DNA of 64,000 nucleotides from Paracoccus sp. C2R09 (GCF_018860625.1 NZ_JAHKQB010000023.1:124001-188000); one strand, 5' to 3'. Shown: positions 44,514 to 54,540, counted from the first letter of the stretch. Notes: generated by a model from the sequence alone, not told the origin. Made by a program: numbers and translations.

Positions 44514-45814
44514 GCGGCATCCTCCAGCTTGTCCCATGCGGTCAGGACGTGACCGCGAAATTCCTCGTAGGCCTGATCGAAGGTGGCCCGCGCCCGACGC
44601 CAGGTCCCGCGCGTCATCTCGCGATAGTCGATCTCGTAGATCGAGGACAGGAACCGTCCCGACTGCTCGACTGCGCGGGTCAGTTCGATCGGATGTTCGG
44701 CCATGCGATCGCCGAAGACCTGGGTGAAGGCGTGCAGCATCGCCTGGTGCAGCTCGTTCGAGGGTTCGTAGCGCGTCATCAGGAAGCGCACATCGGTGAA
44801 CTGCTTGGGCAGCGTGATCTTCCCCGTGGGGAAGGATTCGAAACCATGCGACAGATCCTCGAGCGCCTCGGAGAGCTGGCCGATGAAGCTGGTGGTGGAA
44901 TCGTATTCCCAGTAGCCCGGACCCGAGGGGATATAGAGCATGTCCGCTGCAAAGACCGCGTTCATCGACTGATAGCCGATCGCGGGCGGGCAATCGAAGA
45001 GGATCAGGTCGTAGGCGTCATCCGGCAGCCCGTCGAGAAAGCGCGACACCGCCCCAAAGAACGTCCATTCCGGGTTCAGGTGCCTGTACTGGGCGCTTGC
45101 GAATTCGACGAAGGCGGCATTGGCGCAGCTGGGAACGATGTCGATGGTCGGCCAGGCGGTGGACTTGATGAAATCCGCCGGGCGCAACGAACCGAGGCCC
45201 ATGTCGCGGATCGAGGAGGGCAGCTTGCGTTGGGGCAGGGCGGTCCCGCTCTCGGCGCCCTGCGCGGCGGCGTTCATGCGGTCGGTCTCTCGTTCCAGAT
45301 CGCGCGCCATGATCCCCCAGACGGTGTGATCCTCACCCACATCCGACAGCCCCATGCTGTGCGATAGCGTGGCCTGCGGGTCGAAATCGACGACCAGGAC
45401 CCGGTAGCCGTCTAGGGCGGCCGCATGGGCGAAATGCAGCGCCACGGTCGACTTGCCCGCGCCGCCCTTGAAGTTGGCGATGGCCGCGCGGAAGGCGCGC
45501 TTGCCTTCGGGCCGCGGCGGCATGAGCGACTTGCGATTGATCCTGATCCTGCGGCGCAGCTCGTTGACCTCGTCCAGGCTGAACCAACGCTGGCGGCCAT
45601 CCTCCTCGACTTCCCCGAGGGGAAGGTTCGGGTCGGCGGCAAGCTTGCCCCGGAATGTGGACTGGTTGATGCGGAAGATCAGCTCGGACACTTCCCAGCT
45701 GGAGAACCGTCGCAGCGTCTTCTCGTTCGACGGGCTGAATGTCTGCCTGCGGATCCAGCCCTGCATCTTGAGTGATTGTGCCTGCAGCTTGGCGAGGTCT
45801 TCGTGCGTATACAT
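44510..45814 (-). CDS. parA: ParA-type partition ATPase
   Basis: A 434-residue ParA. An N-terminal helix-turn-helix region (about 35-95, FSSWEVSELIFRINQSTFRG) precedes a deviant Walker A, KGGAGKST (116-123), VVDFDPQATLS and LILFDCPPAIGYQSM. The long form with an N-terminal DNA-binding region is typical of plasmid type Ia ParA, which also represses its own operon. It is first in parA-parB and diverges from the rep gene. Two parS-like palindromes fall inside it. A TTTGCC/GGCAAA palindrome lies about 56 bases upstream of the start. Confidence 0.93.
   Translation of the reverse strand: MYTHEDLAKLQAQSLKMQGWIRRQTFSPSNEKTLRRFSSWEVSELIFRINQSTFRGKLAADPNLPLGEVEEDGRQRWFSLDEVNELRRRIRINRKSLMPPRPEGKRAFRAAIANFKGGAGKSTVALHFAHAAALDGYRVLVVDFDPQATLSHSMGLSDVGEDHTVWGIMARDLERETDRMNAAAQGAESGTALPQRKLPSSIRDMGLGSLRPADFIKSTAWPTIDIVPSCANAAFVEFASAQYRHLNPEWTFFGAVSRFLDGLPDDAYDLILFDCPPAIGYQSMNAVFAADMLYIPSGPGYWEYDSTTSFIGQLSEALEDLSHGFESFPTGKITLPKQFTDVRFLMTRYEPSNELHQAMLHAFTQVFGDRMAEHPIELTRAVEQSGRFLSSIYEIDYREMTRGTWRRARATFDQAYEEFRGHVLTAWDKLEDAA
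44819..44834. repeat. parS-like palindrome copy 3 (inside parA)
   Basis: CTTCCCCGTGGGGAAG, differing from the perfect palindrome at one central base. It encodes FPTGK in parA, the same frame as copy 2 in parB. Confidence 0.65.
45610..45625. repeat. parS-like palindrome copy 4 (inside parA)
   Basis: CTTCCCCGAGGGGAAG, one central base different. Here it is read in another frame (LPLGE), so the DNA word is kept while the peptide is not, which argues for function as DNA. Confidence 0.65.
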
Positions 45815-45869
45815 GGTTTGCCTGTATTTGTAGGACGCAGATTATTTACCGTCTCGCTTTTACGCGGGA

Positions 45870-45886
45870 TTTGCCTTTTTGGCAAA
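45870..45886. promoter_or_regulatory. Candidate ParA operator
   Basis: TTTGCC-TTTTT-GGCAAA, perfect 6-base arms, 56 bases upstream of parA. Type Ia ParA proteins repress their own promoter through such repeats. Confidence 0.45.
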
Positions 45887-46131
45887 AGGGAAGTTTAGTG
45901 TATCAGGCGGAAAGCAGGATCTGCCCAAGCCTCAAGCTGTGCTGGTCGAATCGCCCGAATACCGATGAGCCCGGTCATTGCCCCCGAAAGAGGGACAGGG
46001 ATCCGCCTGAAACCGATGATTGGGGGACATCAACCGCTTATAAGGTGACATGCTGAATGTCCCCCTATACCAGTTAATACCTATTCTTCATTCTTGATTG
46101 GCCATCTGAAGCAACGTTCGCTCACGCTCCC

Positions 46132-46160
46132 TTGACAGAATCGGCAAACAGGACGCTAAT
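46132..46160 (+). promoter_or_regulatory. Predicted promoter of rep
   Basis: TTGACA (46132-46137), 17-base spacer, GCTAAT (46155-46160): a perfect -35 hexamer and a 4/6 match at -10, directed toward rep and about 90 bases before its ATG. Confidence 0.55.
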
Positions 46161-46249
46161 GCCTGCATTGAGGCGAAAGACGTTTGAGGGACGCCAAGAT
46201 CCCCAGGTCTTCGAAGACAGTGCCGGGCAGACCGGCGGCAGGAGCGGTG

Positions 46250-46942
46250 ATGCAGGTGATCAGGCCCGTCGGCCGGGAATCGGCGGCGAAGAAATATGAT
46301 ATCCTGTCGGCATTGACGGCGCATGGTCTTTCGCGGGACCAGCATCGGCAGCGGTTGGTGCTGCGGCTGATCGCGCTGATCACGACCCGGTACAACTGGC
46401 AGCGCGACGAGCTGACGATGGGCCAGAAGGAGATCGCGCGTCTGTGGTGCGTCGACGAACGCACCGTCAAGCGCGACATGGCCAAGCTGCGGGATCTTGG
46501 CTGGGTCACGGTCAAGCGGCAGGGTGCGCGGGGCAGGGTGTCCGTGCTGGGGTTGGACCTGGAACGCATCCTGCTGGATACGCGGCCTGCCTGGGACAAT
46601 ATCGGCACCGATTACGTCCAGCGCATGTCGGATCAGACGCAGATCCCCGAACCATCCGCCAATGTCGTTCCGTTCCGAAGGGATGTGCCCGCGCCGGAAG
46701 GGCAGGGGGAATGGCCCCGGATCTTTGCCCTTCTGGCCGCCGAGGATCGGGCGCTTGCCGATATCTGGCTGTCGCCCCTGACCGAGATCGGGCGCGACGA
46801 TGCGGGACGGCTGGTGATGGCCGCGCCTTCGCGATTCCATGCCAGTTACCTGCGGACGCATCTGTCGGTCAGGTTGCAGACGGCGGCCCGGCGGGTCGAT
46901 CCCAGTCTTGCGGGCATCGTGATCGAGGTCGCGCAGGGCTAA
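46250..46942 (+). CDS. DnaA-like replication initiator
   Basis: A 230-residue protein with two parts. Residues about 15-110 form a winged-helix domain (ITTRYNWQRDELTMGQKEIA, WCVDERTVKRDMAKLRDLGW). Residues about 155-230 resemble domain I of DnaA (WPRIFALLAAEDRALADIWL, SPLTEI, LVMAAPSRFHASYLRTHLSV); the AAA+ ATPase and DNA-binding domains of real DnaA are absent. This architecture matches the DnaA-like replicases of Rhodobacterales plasmids, which occur with parAB. Start ATG 46250 has GGAG before it. It is divergent from parAB with the presumed origin between. Confidence 0.82.
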   Translation: MQVIRPVGRESAAKKYDILSALTAHGLSRDQHRQRLVLRLIALITTRYNWQRDELTMGQKEIARLWCVDERTVKRDMAKLRDLGWVTVKRQGARGRVSVLGLDLERILLDTRPAWDNIGTDYVQRMSDQTQIPEPSANVVPFRRDVPAPEGQGEWPRIFALLAAEDRALADIWLSPLTEIGRDDAGRLVMAAPSRFHASYLRTHLSVRLQTAARRVDPSLAGIVIEVAQG

Positions 46943-46943
46943 T

Positions 46944-47005
46944 GTTCAACGGTTTTGACAAGTGTTGAACACGGGCGTATTCAACAGTTCAAACGATTGT
47001 TGAAC
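46944..47005. repeat. GTTCAAC/GTTGAAC repeat cluster
   Basis: In the 63 bases between rep and the next gene there are GTTCAAC (46944), GTTGAAC (46964), TTCAAC (46980), GTTCAAA (46987) and GTTGAAC (46999). They form two inverted pairs with 13-base spacings, GTTCAAC-N13-GTTGAAC and TTCAAC-N13-GTTGAA, and the last touches the ATG at 47006. They could be initiator iterons or an operator that blocks the downstream start. Confidence 0.65.
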
Positions 47006-48019
47006 ATGATGCTGAAACCCCATTCCTCCATCGCTCATGCGGCCTACCACGATCTTTTGCGTTCCCTGCGCGAAGAGGCCGTGGCCGATCTGCGCGGCAC
47101 GCCGACCCTCGTGACGCGGAACGGGCGCGGATACTGGTATGACAGCTTTCGCGTAGGGGCCGAGGTCCGCAAGCGTTACCTGGGCGAGGACGATCCGCGC
47201 ATGACCGCCCGGATGGAGGCCGCACGGCAGGCGCGCGAACCGGCCGAGGCGCGGCGCCGCGCACGGGCGCGGCTGGTGCGGCTGCTGCGGGCCGAGAGGT
47301 TCCTGGGGCTCGACCCGACGACCGGCAGCCTGATGGCCGCCCTGGCCGGGGCAGGGGTGTTCCGCCTGGGCGGGACGGTGGTGGGCACCCATGCCTTCCG
47401 CCTCTACGAGGGCGAGCTGAACCTCGCCCTCTCGTTGGAGCAGACTGCCCAGACCGACGATATCGACATTGCCAGCTTCGAGCGCCTGTCGCTTGCGCTG
47501 GAGGATGCGGCCGCGCCGCCGGTGCAGGACGTGCTGCGCGATTTCGATTTCGCGCCGGTGCCCAGCCTGGAACCGGGCCGCACATGGCGCTGGCGACAGA
47601 CGCAGGGGCAGGCGCTGGTCGAATTCCTGACCCCCGCCTTCGGCGAGGAGGGGCTGCGCGATCTGCCCGCCCTGGGCGTCCAGGCCCAGGCGCTGCGTCA
47701 CCTGAACTGGCTGATCGCGGAACCGATCCCCGCGGCGATCCCCTATCGCAGCGGCGTGCTGGTCCAGATCCCGCGCCCCGAGCGTTTCGCCATCCACAAG
47801 CTGATCGTGGCCGAACGGCGCCAAGGGCAGTCCCGGCTGAAGGCCGCCAAGGACCGCGCGCAGGCCGAATGGCTGATCGAGGCGCTGGCGCGCGACCGTC
47901 CCGACGACCTTCTGGACGCGTTGGAGGATGGCCGCGACCAGGGACCGCGCTGGCGCGAGCGGATCGAGGCCAGCCTGCAGCGGATGCCTGATACGGCCGC
48001 GCTGTTGCGATCGCTCTAG
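47006..48019 (+). CDS. GSU2403-family nucleotidyltransferase fold protein
   Basis: A 337-residue protein with a nucleotidyltransferase core: LGGTVVGTHAFRLY (Gly122-Gly123) followed by TDDIDIASF with Asp152 and Asp154 as metal ligands, the GG ... DxD arrangement of the NTP_transf_8 family. The N-terminal 100 residues are helical and Arg-rich. The substrate is unknown; some relatives of this superfamily are toxins or phage-defence effectors. ATG 47006 immediately follows a repeat copy and has no ribosome site, so translation may be leaderless or regulated. It overlaps the end of the convergent glpR by 4 bases. Confidence 0.78.
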   Translation: MMLKPHSSIAHAAYHDLLRSLREEAVADLRGTPTLVTRNGRGYWYDSFRVGAEVRKRYLGEDDPRMTARMEAARQAREPAEARRRARARLVRLLRAERFLGLDPTTGSLMAALAGAGVFRLGGTVVGTHAFRLYEGELNLALSLEQTAQTDDIDIASFERLSLALEDAAAPPVQDVLRDFDFAPVPSLEPGRTWRWRQTQGQALVEFLTPAFGEEGLRDLPALGVQAQALRHLNWLIAEPIPAAIPYRSGVLVQIPRPERFAIHKLIVAERRQGQSRLKAAKDRAQAEWLIEALARDRPDDLLDALEDGRDQGPRWRERIEASLQRMPDTAALLRSL

Positions 48020-48774
48020 GCGATGACGACCTCGGTCCCCCAATCGGCGCAGGACCGGGTCAGTTCGCGGGGCAGGGGGCGGTCGGTGAAGACGCTGTCC
48101 AGCGCCGAGAGCGAGGCGATGCGCGCAGGCGCGCTGCGCGACAGCTTGGAATGATCCGCCACGAGGAAGCTGCGCCGCGACTGGCGCAGGACCGTCTGGC
48201 TGACGCCGACCTCCTGGATGTCGAAATCCAGCATGTCGCCGTCGCGGTCCAGCGCGGAACAGCCGATCACCGCCAGATCGAACTTGAACTGACGGATCGT
48301 GTCGGCGGCCAGGTTGCCGACCAGACCGCCATCGGCGCGCCGCAGGCTGCCCCCCGTGACCACGACCTGGCAATCGGGGTTCTGGGCCAGGATGTTGGCG
48401 ACATTGATGTTGTTCGTCACCACCAGCAGGTTGCGATGGTTCAGCAATTCGCGGGCCACGGCCTCGGTGCTGGTCCCGATATTGAGAAACAGCGAGATGT
48501 TCTCGGGGACCTCGGCGGCGCAGGCGCGCGCGATCGCGGTCTTGGCGGCCTCGTGCAGCGAACGGCGTTCCTCGTAGCCGATATTGGCCACCCCCGAAGG
48601 CAGGATCGCGCCGCCATGGACACGTTCGAGGCGGCCCGCCTCGGCCATGTCGGTCAGGTCGCGGCGGATCGTCTGCAGGGTGACGCCGAAATGCTGGGCA
48701 AGCCCCTCGACGGTGACCTTGCCGTCGCGGCGGGCGATCTCGAGGATCTCGGGCTGGCGGAAGGTTTGCGACAT
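48016..48774 (-). CDS. glpR: DeoR family repressor of glycerol genes
   Basis: A 252-residue DeoR/GlpR protein: N-terminal helix-turn-helix (VEGLAQHFGVTLQTIRRDL, with GRLERVHGGAIL) and a C-terminal sugar-phosphate sensor (LFLNIGTSTEAVARELL, LVGNLAADTIRQFKFDLAVIG). It diverges from glpD, so glycerol 3-phosphate is the expected ligand. ATG 48774 gives the standard start. Confidence 0.9.
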   Translation of the reverse strand: MSQTFRQPEILEIARRDGKVTVEGLAQHFGVTLQTIRRDLTDMAEAGRLERVHGGAILPSGVANIGYEERRSLHEAAKTAIARACAAEVPENISLFLNIGTSTEAVARELLNHRNLLVVTNNINVANILAQNPDCQVVVTGGSLRRADGGLVGNLAADTIRQFKFDLAVIGCSALDRDGDMLDFDIQEVGVSQTVLRQSRRSFLVADHSKLSRSAPARIASLSALDSVFTDRPLPRELTRSCADWGTEVVIA

Positions 48775-48837
48775 GATGCGTCCCCGTGGCTGTCCCGAAT
48801 CTGTGCCATGCGGGGCAGGGGCTGGCAAGATGTTCGG

Positions 48838-48992
48838 TTTTGCGCGGTTTCGCGCATGGCGGCGATGGGGACGGGGTTTATGCATGGTTAAAACGGGTCA
48901 TGGTTGCTGTCCTGCCACGCGCAAGCCACTGCAGGGTATGGTTTTTCACCAAGCGAACAGGAAGGAACGATGCCGGGTTTCCTTTTTGCGCG
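48838..48992. promoter_or_regulatory. Candidate GlpR sites in the glpR-glpD intergenic region
   Basis: TTTTGCGCG occurs at 48838-48846 and again at 48984-48992. The first forms TGCGCG-GTTT-CGCGCA (48841-48856). Two like elements, one by glpR and one by glpD, suit DeoR-type looping or dual repression. Binding is inferred. Confidence 0.4.
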
Positions 48993-49036
48993 AAATGGGT
49001 CAGTCTTGTGACCGATCCAGAGACAAGAGGTGGCCC

Positions 49037-50614
49037 ATGTCCGCGCCAGACGACCTGTTCATCATCGGAGGCGGCATCAACGGATGCGGCATTGCCCGCG
49101 ACGCGGCGGGGCGCGGCCTCAGCGTGACGCTGGCCGAGATGGGCGATCTTGCGCAGGCGACGTCCTCGGCATCGACCAAGCTGTTCCATGGCGGGCTGCG
49201 ATACCTGGAATATTTCGAGTTCCGCCTGGTCCGCGAGGCGCTGATCGAACGCGAGACCCTGCTGCGCGCGATGCCCCATATCAGCTGGCCCATGCGCTTC
49301 GTGCTGCCCTTCCATCCCGACATGCGGTTCGAGAACGACACGCCCACCTCGAAGCTGATGGGCATGGTGATGCCCTGGATGAAGGGCCGGCGCCCGTCCT
49401 GGCTGATCCGGCTGGGGTTGTTCATGTACGACAATCTGGGCGGTCGGAAGATCCTGCCCGGAACGCGGACCCTGTCGCTGGACGGCACGCCGGAAGGTGC
49501 GCCGCTGCAGGAGCGTTTCCACCACGCCTATGAATACAGCGACTGCTGGATCGAGGATGCGCGGCTGGTCGTCCTGAACGCCCGCGACGCCGAGGCCCGC
49601 GGCGCGCGCATCATGACCCGCACCCGCGTCACCGGCGCCGAGCAGCGCGACGGGTTGTGGCATGTCACGGTCGAGGGCGCGGACGGCACGACCCGCACCC
49701 ATGTCGCGAAGATGCTGGTCAATGCGGGCGGCCCTTGGGTCGGCGACATCATCCAGGGCAAGCTGCGGCTGAATTCGAACGAAGGTGTCCGGCTGGTGCG
49801 CGGGTCGCATATCGTGACGAAGCGCCTTTTTGATCACGACAAGTGCTATTTCTTCCAGGGGACCGATGGGCGGATCATCTTCGCCATCCCCTACGAGACC
49901 GACTTCACCCTGATCGGCACGACCGACAAGGAACATACGGACGCGGGGCAGAAGCCCGAATGCACGCCCGAGGAACGCGATTATCTGCTGAACTTCGCGA
50001 ACCAGTATTTCCGCCAGGACCTGACGGCCGAGGACGTGGTCTGGACCTATAGCGGGGTGCGCCCCCTGTATGACGATGGCGCCAAAAGCGCGACGGCGGC
50101 CACGCGCGATTACGTGCTGACCGTGGATCAGAGCGCGGGCGCGCCGGTGCTGAACGTTTTCGGCGGCAAGATCACCACCTATCGCCGGCTTGCGGAATCC
50201 GCGCTGGAAAAGATCGGCAAGCACCTGAGCCTGTCCAAGGGCGAATGGACGGCGGGCGTCGCGCTGCCCGGCGGCGATTTCCCGGTGGACGGGGTCGAGT
50301 CGCTGATCGCGGATCTGCGCGCGGCCCATCCCTTCCTGTCGGATCGGTGGGCACGCCGCCTGATCCGGGCATATGGCACCGAGGCCGCGCAGATCACCGG
50401 CTCGGCCAAGGATGCGGGTGATATGGGCGTTTCCTTCGGTGCGGACTTGACCGAGGCCGAGGTGATCTGGCTGATGGATCGTGAATACGCCGCCCGCGCC
50501 GAGGACGTGGTCTGGCGTCGCAGCAAGCTGGGCCTGCGCGTGGAGGATGCGCAGATCGCGGCCCTGGACGAATGGATGCTGGCCCGCGCGGGCCGTACGG
50601 AGGGGGCTGCCTGA
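49037..50614 (+). CDS. glpD: Aerobic glycerol-3-phosphate dehydrogenase
   Basis: A 525-residue FAD flavoenzyme that passes electrons from glycerol 3-phosphate to quinone at the inner membrane. An FAD-binding GGGINGCGIARDAAGRG lies near the N-terminus, with TKLFHGGLRYLEYFEFRLV and VNAGGPWVGDI typical of GlpD. The C-terminal cap domain (about 390-520) is present. ATG 49037 is preceded by AGAGG. It is first in an operon with glpSTPQUV and glpK. Confidence 0.95.
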   Translation: MSAPDDLFIIGGGINGCGIARDAAGRGLSVTLAEMGDLAQATSSASTKLFHGGLRYLEYFEFRLVREALIERETLLRAMPHISWPMRFVLPFHPDMRFENDTPTSKLMGMVMPWMKGRRPSWLIRLGLFMYDNLGGRKILPGTRTLSLDGTPEGAPLQERFHHAYEYSDCWIEDARLVVLNARDAEARGARIMTRTRVTGAEQRDGLWHVTVEGADGTTRTHVAKMLVNAGGPWVGDIIQGKLRLNSNEGVRLVRGSHIVTKRLFDHDKCYFFQGTDGRIIFAIPYETDFTLIGTTDKEHTDAGQKPECTPEERDYLLNFANQYFRQDLTAEDVVWTYSGVRPLYDDGAKSATAATRDYVLTVDQSAGAPVLNVFGGKITTYRRLAESALEKIGKHLSLSKGEWTAGVALPGGDFPVDGVESLIADLRAAHPFLSDRWARRLIRAYGTEAAQITGSAKDAGDMGVSFGADLTEAEVIWLMDREYAARAEDVVWRRSKLGLRVEDAQIAALDEWMLARAGRTEGAA

Positions 50615-50651
50615 GGCCACACCTCCATCCCTGGGGAGGGGGATGGGCAAG

Positions 50652-51734
50652 ATGACACTGGAACTGCGAGGCGCGGCCAAATCGGTCGAGGGGCAGGTGC
50701 ATATCCACCCCACCGATCTGCGGCTGGAAAAGGGCACGATGAACGTGCTGCTGGGGCCGACCCTGTCGGGCAAGACGTCGCTGATGCGGCTGATGGCGGG
50801 GCTGGATCGTCCGACCGAGGGCCGCGTCTTCTGGGAAGGGCGCGACGTCACCGGGATGCGCGTGCAGGACCGCAAGGTCGCGATGGTCTACCAGCAGTTC
50901 GTGAATTACCCGGCGATGACGGTCTTCGACAACATCGCATCACCCCTGCGCCTGATGGGCGTGCCCCGCCCCGAGATCGAGCGCCGCGTCCACGAGGCGG
51001 CCGGGATGATGCGCCTGACGCCCCTGCTGGATCGCAAGCCGTTGGAACTGTCGGGCGGGCAGCAGCAGCGCTGCGCCCTTGCGCGCGCGCTGGTCAAGGA
51101 TGCCGGCCTCGTGCTGCTGGACGAGCCGCTGGCGAATCTCGACTACAAGCTGCGCGAGGAATTGCGGGTCGAGATCCCGCGCATCTTCGAGGCCTCGGGC
51201 GCGATCTTCGTCTATGCCACGACCGAACCCGAAGAGGCGCTGCTGCTGGGCGGCAATACCGTGACCCTGTGGGAGGGCCGCGTGACGCAGTTCGGACCGA
51301 CCGCGCAGGTCTATCGCCGCCCGGTGGATGCGACCACGGCGCGGGTCTTCTCGGACCCGCCGATGAACTTCATCGACCTTGTGGTGACGGGCGGGCAGGC
51401 GAGGGCCGACGGGGTCCCGCTGCGGGGCGCTCCGTTCGAGGGGCTGGCCGATGGCAGCTATCGCGCGGGGTTCCGGCCCAACCACCTGATGATCGCCGAT
51501 CCGGGCGCGGACGCGCTGAGATTCGAGGGCAGGCTGGGCGTGACCGAGCTGACCGGATCCGAGACCTTCATCCATCTGGACCGGGGGCGGGAACGGTGGG
51601 TCGGACTGGTCCACGGCGTCCATGACCTGCCCATCGGGCAGATCATGCCGGTCTGGCTGATGCCGCGCCATGTCTATGTCTTCGCGGCGGACGGGGCGCT
51701 GGTCACGCCCGCCGCCTATGCCGATGCGGCCTGA
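50652..51734 (+). CDS. glpS: Glycerol ABC transporter ATPase GlpS
   Basis: A 360-residue ABC ATPase with Walker A GPTLSGKT (35-42), signature LSGGQ (133-137) and Walker B ending Asp157-Glu158, but the switch histidine position holds Thr191 (VYATTEPEEA). It has a C-terminal regulatory domain (about 240-360). It pairs with GlpT, which has the opposite defect. Context and order match the glpSTPQUV glycerol importer of Rhizobium. ATG 50652 is chosen by homology of the N-terminus; ATG 50643 is in frame, but the AG-rich site is only three bases away from it. Confidence 0.88.
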   Translation: MTLELRGAAKSVEGQVHIHPTDLRLEKGTMNVLLGPTLSGKTSLMRLMAGLDRPTEGRVFWEGRDVTGMRVQDRKVAMVYQQFVNYPAMTVFDNIASPLRLMGVPRPEIERRVHEAAGMMRLTPLLDRKPLELSGGQQQRCALARALVKDAGLVLLDEPLANLDYKLREELRVEIPRIFEASGAIFVYATTEPEEALLLGGNTVTLWEGRVTQFGPTAQVYRRPVDATTARVFSDPPMNFIDLVVTGGQARADGVPLRGAPFEGLADGSYRAGFRPNHLMIADPGADALRFEGRLGVTELTGSETFIHLDRGRERWVGLVHGVHDLPIGQIMPVWLMPRHVYVFAADGALVTPAAYADAA

Positions 51735-51743
51735 GGGGGAAAC

Positions 51744-52814
51744 ATGGCACAGATCACGCTGGACAACCTTGCCCATTCCTATCTGCCCGATCCGAAATCC
51801 TCGGACGATTACGCCCTGAAGGAACTGAACCACGTCTGGGAGGACGGCGCCGCCTATGCGCTGCTGGGCAGTTCGGGCTGCGGGAAATCGACGCTGCTGA
51901 ACATCATCTCGGGGCTGCTGCGTCCGTCGCAGGGGCGCATCCTGTTCGAGGGGCAGGATGTCACCGATGCACCCACGGCGGAGCGCAACATCGCGCAGGT
52001 GTTCCAGTTCCCCGTCGTCTACGACACGATGACGGTCCGCGACAACCTGGCCTTTCCCCTGCGCAACCGGGGCCGCCCCGAATCCTACGTGGCCGAGCGC
52101 GTGGCCGAGATCGCGGCGATGATCGGGATGGAGCATATGCTGGACCGCAAGGCGCGCGGCCTGACGGCGGATGCCAAGCAGAAGATCAGCCTGGGGCGCG
52201 GCATGGTCCGCAAGGACGTGAACGCGCTGCTGTTCGACGAGCCGCTGACCGTGATCGACCCGCACATGAAATGGGAGCTGCGCACGCAGCTGAAGAAGCT
52301 GCATCACGATTTCGGCCATACGATGATCTATGTCACCCATGACCAGACCGAGGCGCTGACCTTTGCCAACAAGGTGGTGGTGATGTATGATGGCCGCGTC
52401 GTGCAGATCGGCACCCCCGAGGAGCTGTTCGAGCGGCCCGAGCATACCTTCGTGGGATATTTCATCGGATCACCCGGCATGAACCTGCTGCCCGCCGAGG
52501 TCGCGGGGTCCGAGGCGCGCATTCCGGGCGGCACCGTGCCCCTGGCCGCGAATTACGGATCGCCCCGGGGTCGCCTGCAGCTGGGCATCCGCCCCGAGCA
52601 TCTGCGGCTGAGCGCGACGGAAGGCCTGCCCGTCACCATCCGCCGGATCGAGGATGTGGGCCGCCACCGCATCCTGCGCGCCGATCTGGCTGGGCACGAT
52701 CTGAACATCATCGCGCCCGAGGATCAGCCCGTGGCCGAGGGCGCGAACCGGGTCGTCGTCGATCCCGCCAGGATCGGCATCTATGCCGACGACTGGCGCG
52801 TGACCGCCGCCTGA
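51744..52814 (+). CDS. glpT: Glycerol ABC transporter ATPase GlpT
   Basis: A 356-residue ABC ATPase with a normal Walker A GSSGCGKST (42-50), Walker B Asp165-Glu166 and switch His199, but the signature is LTADAKQKIS (140-149) instead of LSGGQ. A C-terminal domain resembles MalK/UgpC (about 240-356). With GlpS it should form a heterodimer in which one ATP site is complete and the other lacks both the histidine and the signature. GGGGGAAAC precedes ATG 51744. Confidence 0.9.
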   Translation: MAQITLDNLAHSYLPDPKSSDDYALKELNHVWEDGAAYALLGSSGCGKSTLLNIISGLLRPSQGRILFEGQDVTDAPTAERNIAQVFQFPVVYDTMTVRDNLAFPLRNRGRPESYVAERVAEIAAMIGMEHMLDRKARGLTADAKQKISLGRGMVRKDVNALLFDEPLTVIDPHMKWELRTQLKKLHHDFGHTMIYVTHDQTEALTFANKVVVMYDGRVVQIGTPEELFERPEHTFVGYFIGSPGMNLLPAEVAGSEARIPGGTVPLAANYGSPRGRLQLGIRPEHLRLSATEGLPVTIRRIEDVGRHRILRADLAGHDLNIIAPEDQPVAEGANRVVVDPARIGIYADDWRVTAA

Positions 52815-52840
52815 GGCGCGAAAGGGGAGGGGGGAGAGAC

Positions 52841-53710
<870 letters not shown>

Positions 53711-53713
53711 GCC

Positions 53714-54526
<813 letters not shown>

Positions 54527-54540
54527 GGGGGGGAACGCGC

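Larger units (their letters stand above)
45815..46249. other. parA-rep intergenic region, probable origin
   Basis: 435 bases without a supported gene, relatively A/T-rich for this window (for example 45841-45900 and 46066-46100). It holds TTTGCC-TTTTT-GGCAAA (45870-45886) near parA, a long inverted repeat GGGGGACAT (46022-46030) / ATGTCCCCC (46057-46065) with a related AGGTGACAT (46043-46051) inside, two ACCGATGA words (45961 and about 46012), and a promoter for rep. Location between parA and rep fits oriV of Rhodobacterales DnaA-like replicons; origin function is inferred. Confidence 0.5.

Noticed and set aside
46088..46861. A 257-codon frame antisense to the rep gene
   Set aside because: It mirrors the rep coding sequence and has no domain of its own; the plus-strand frame has a promoter, ribosome site and domain matches.
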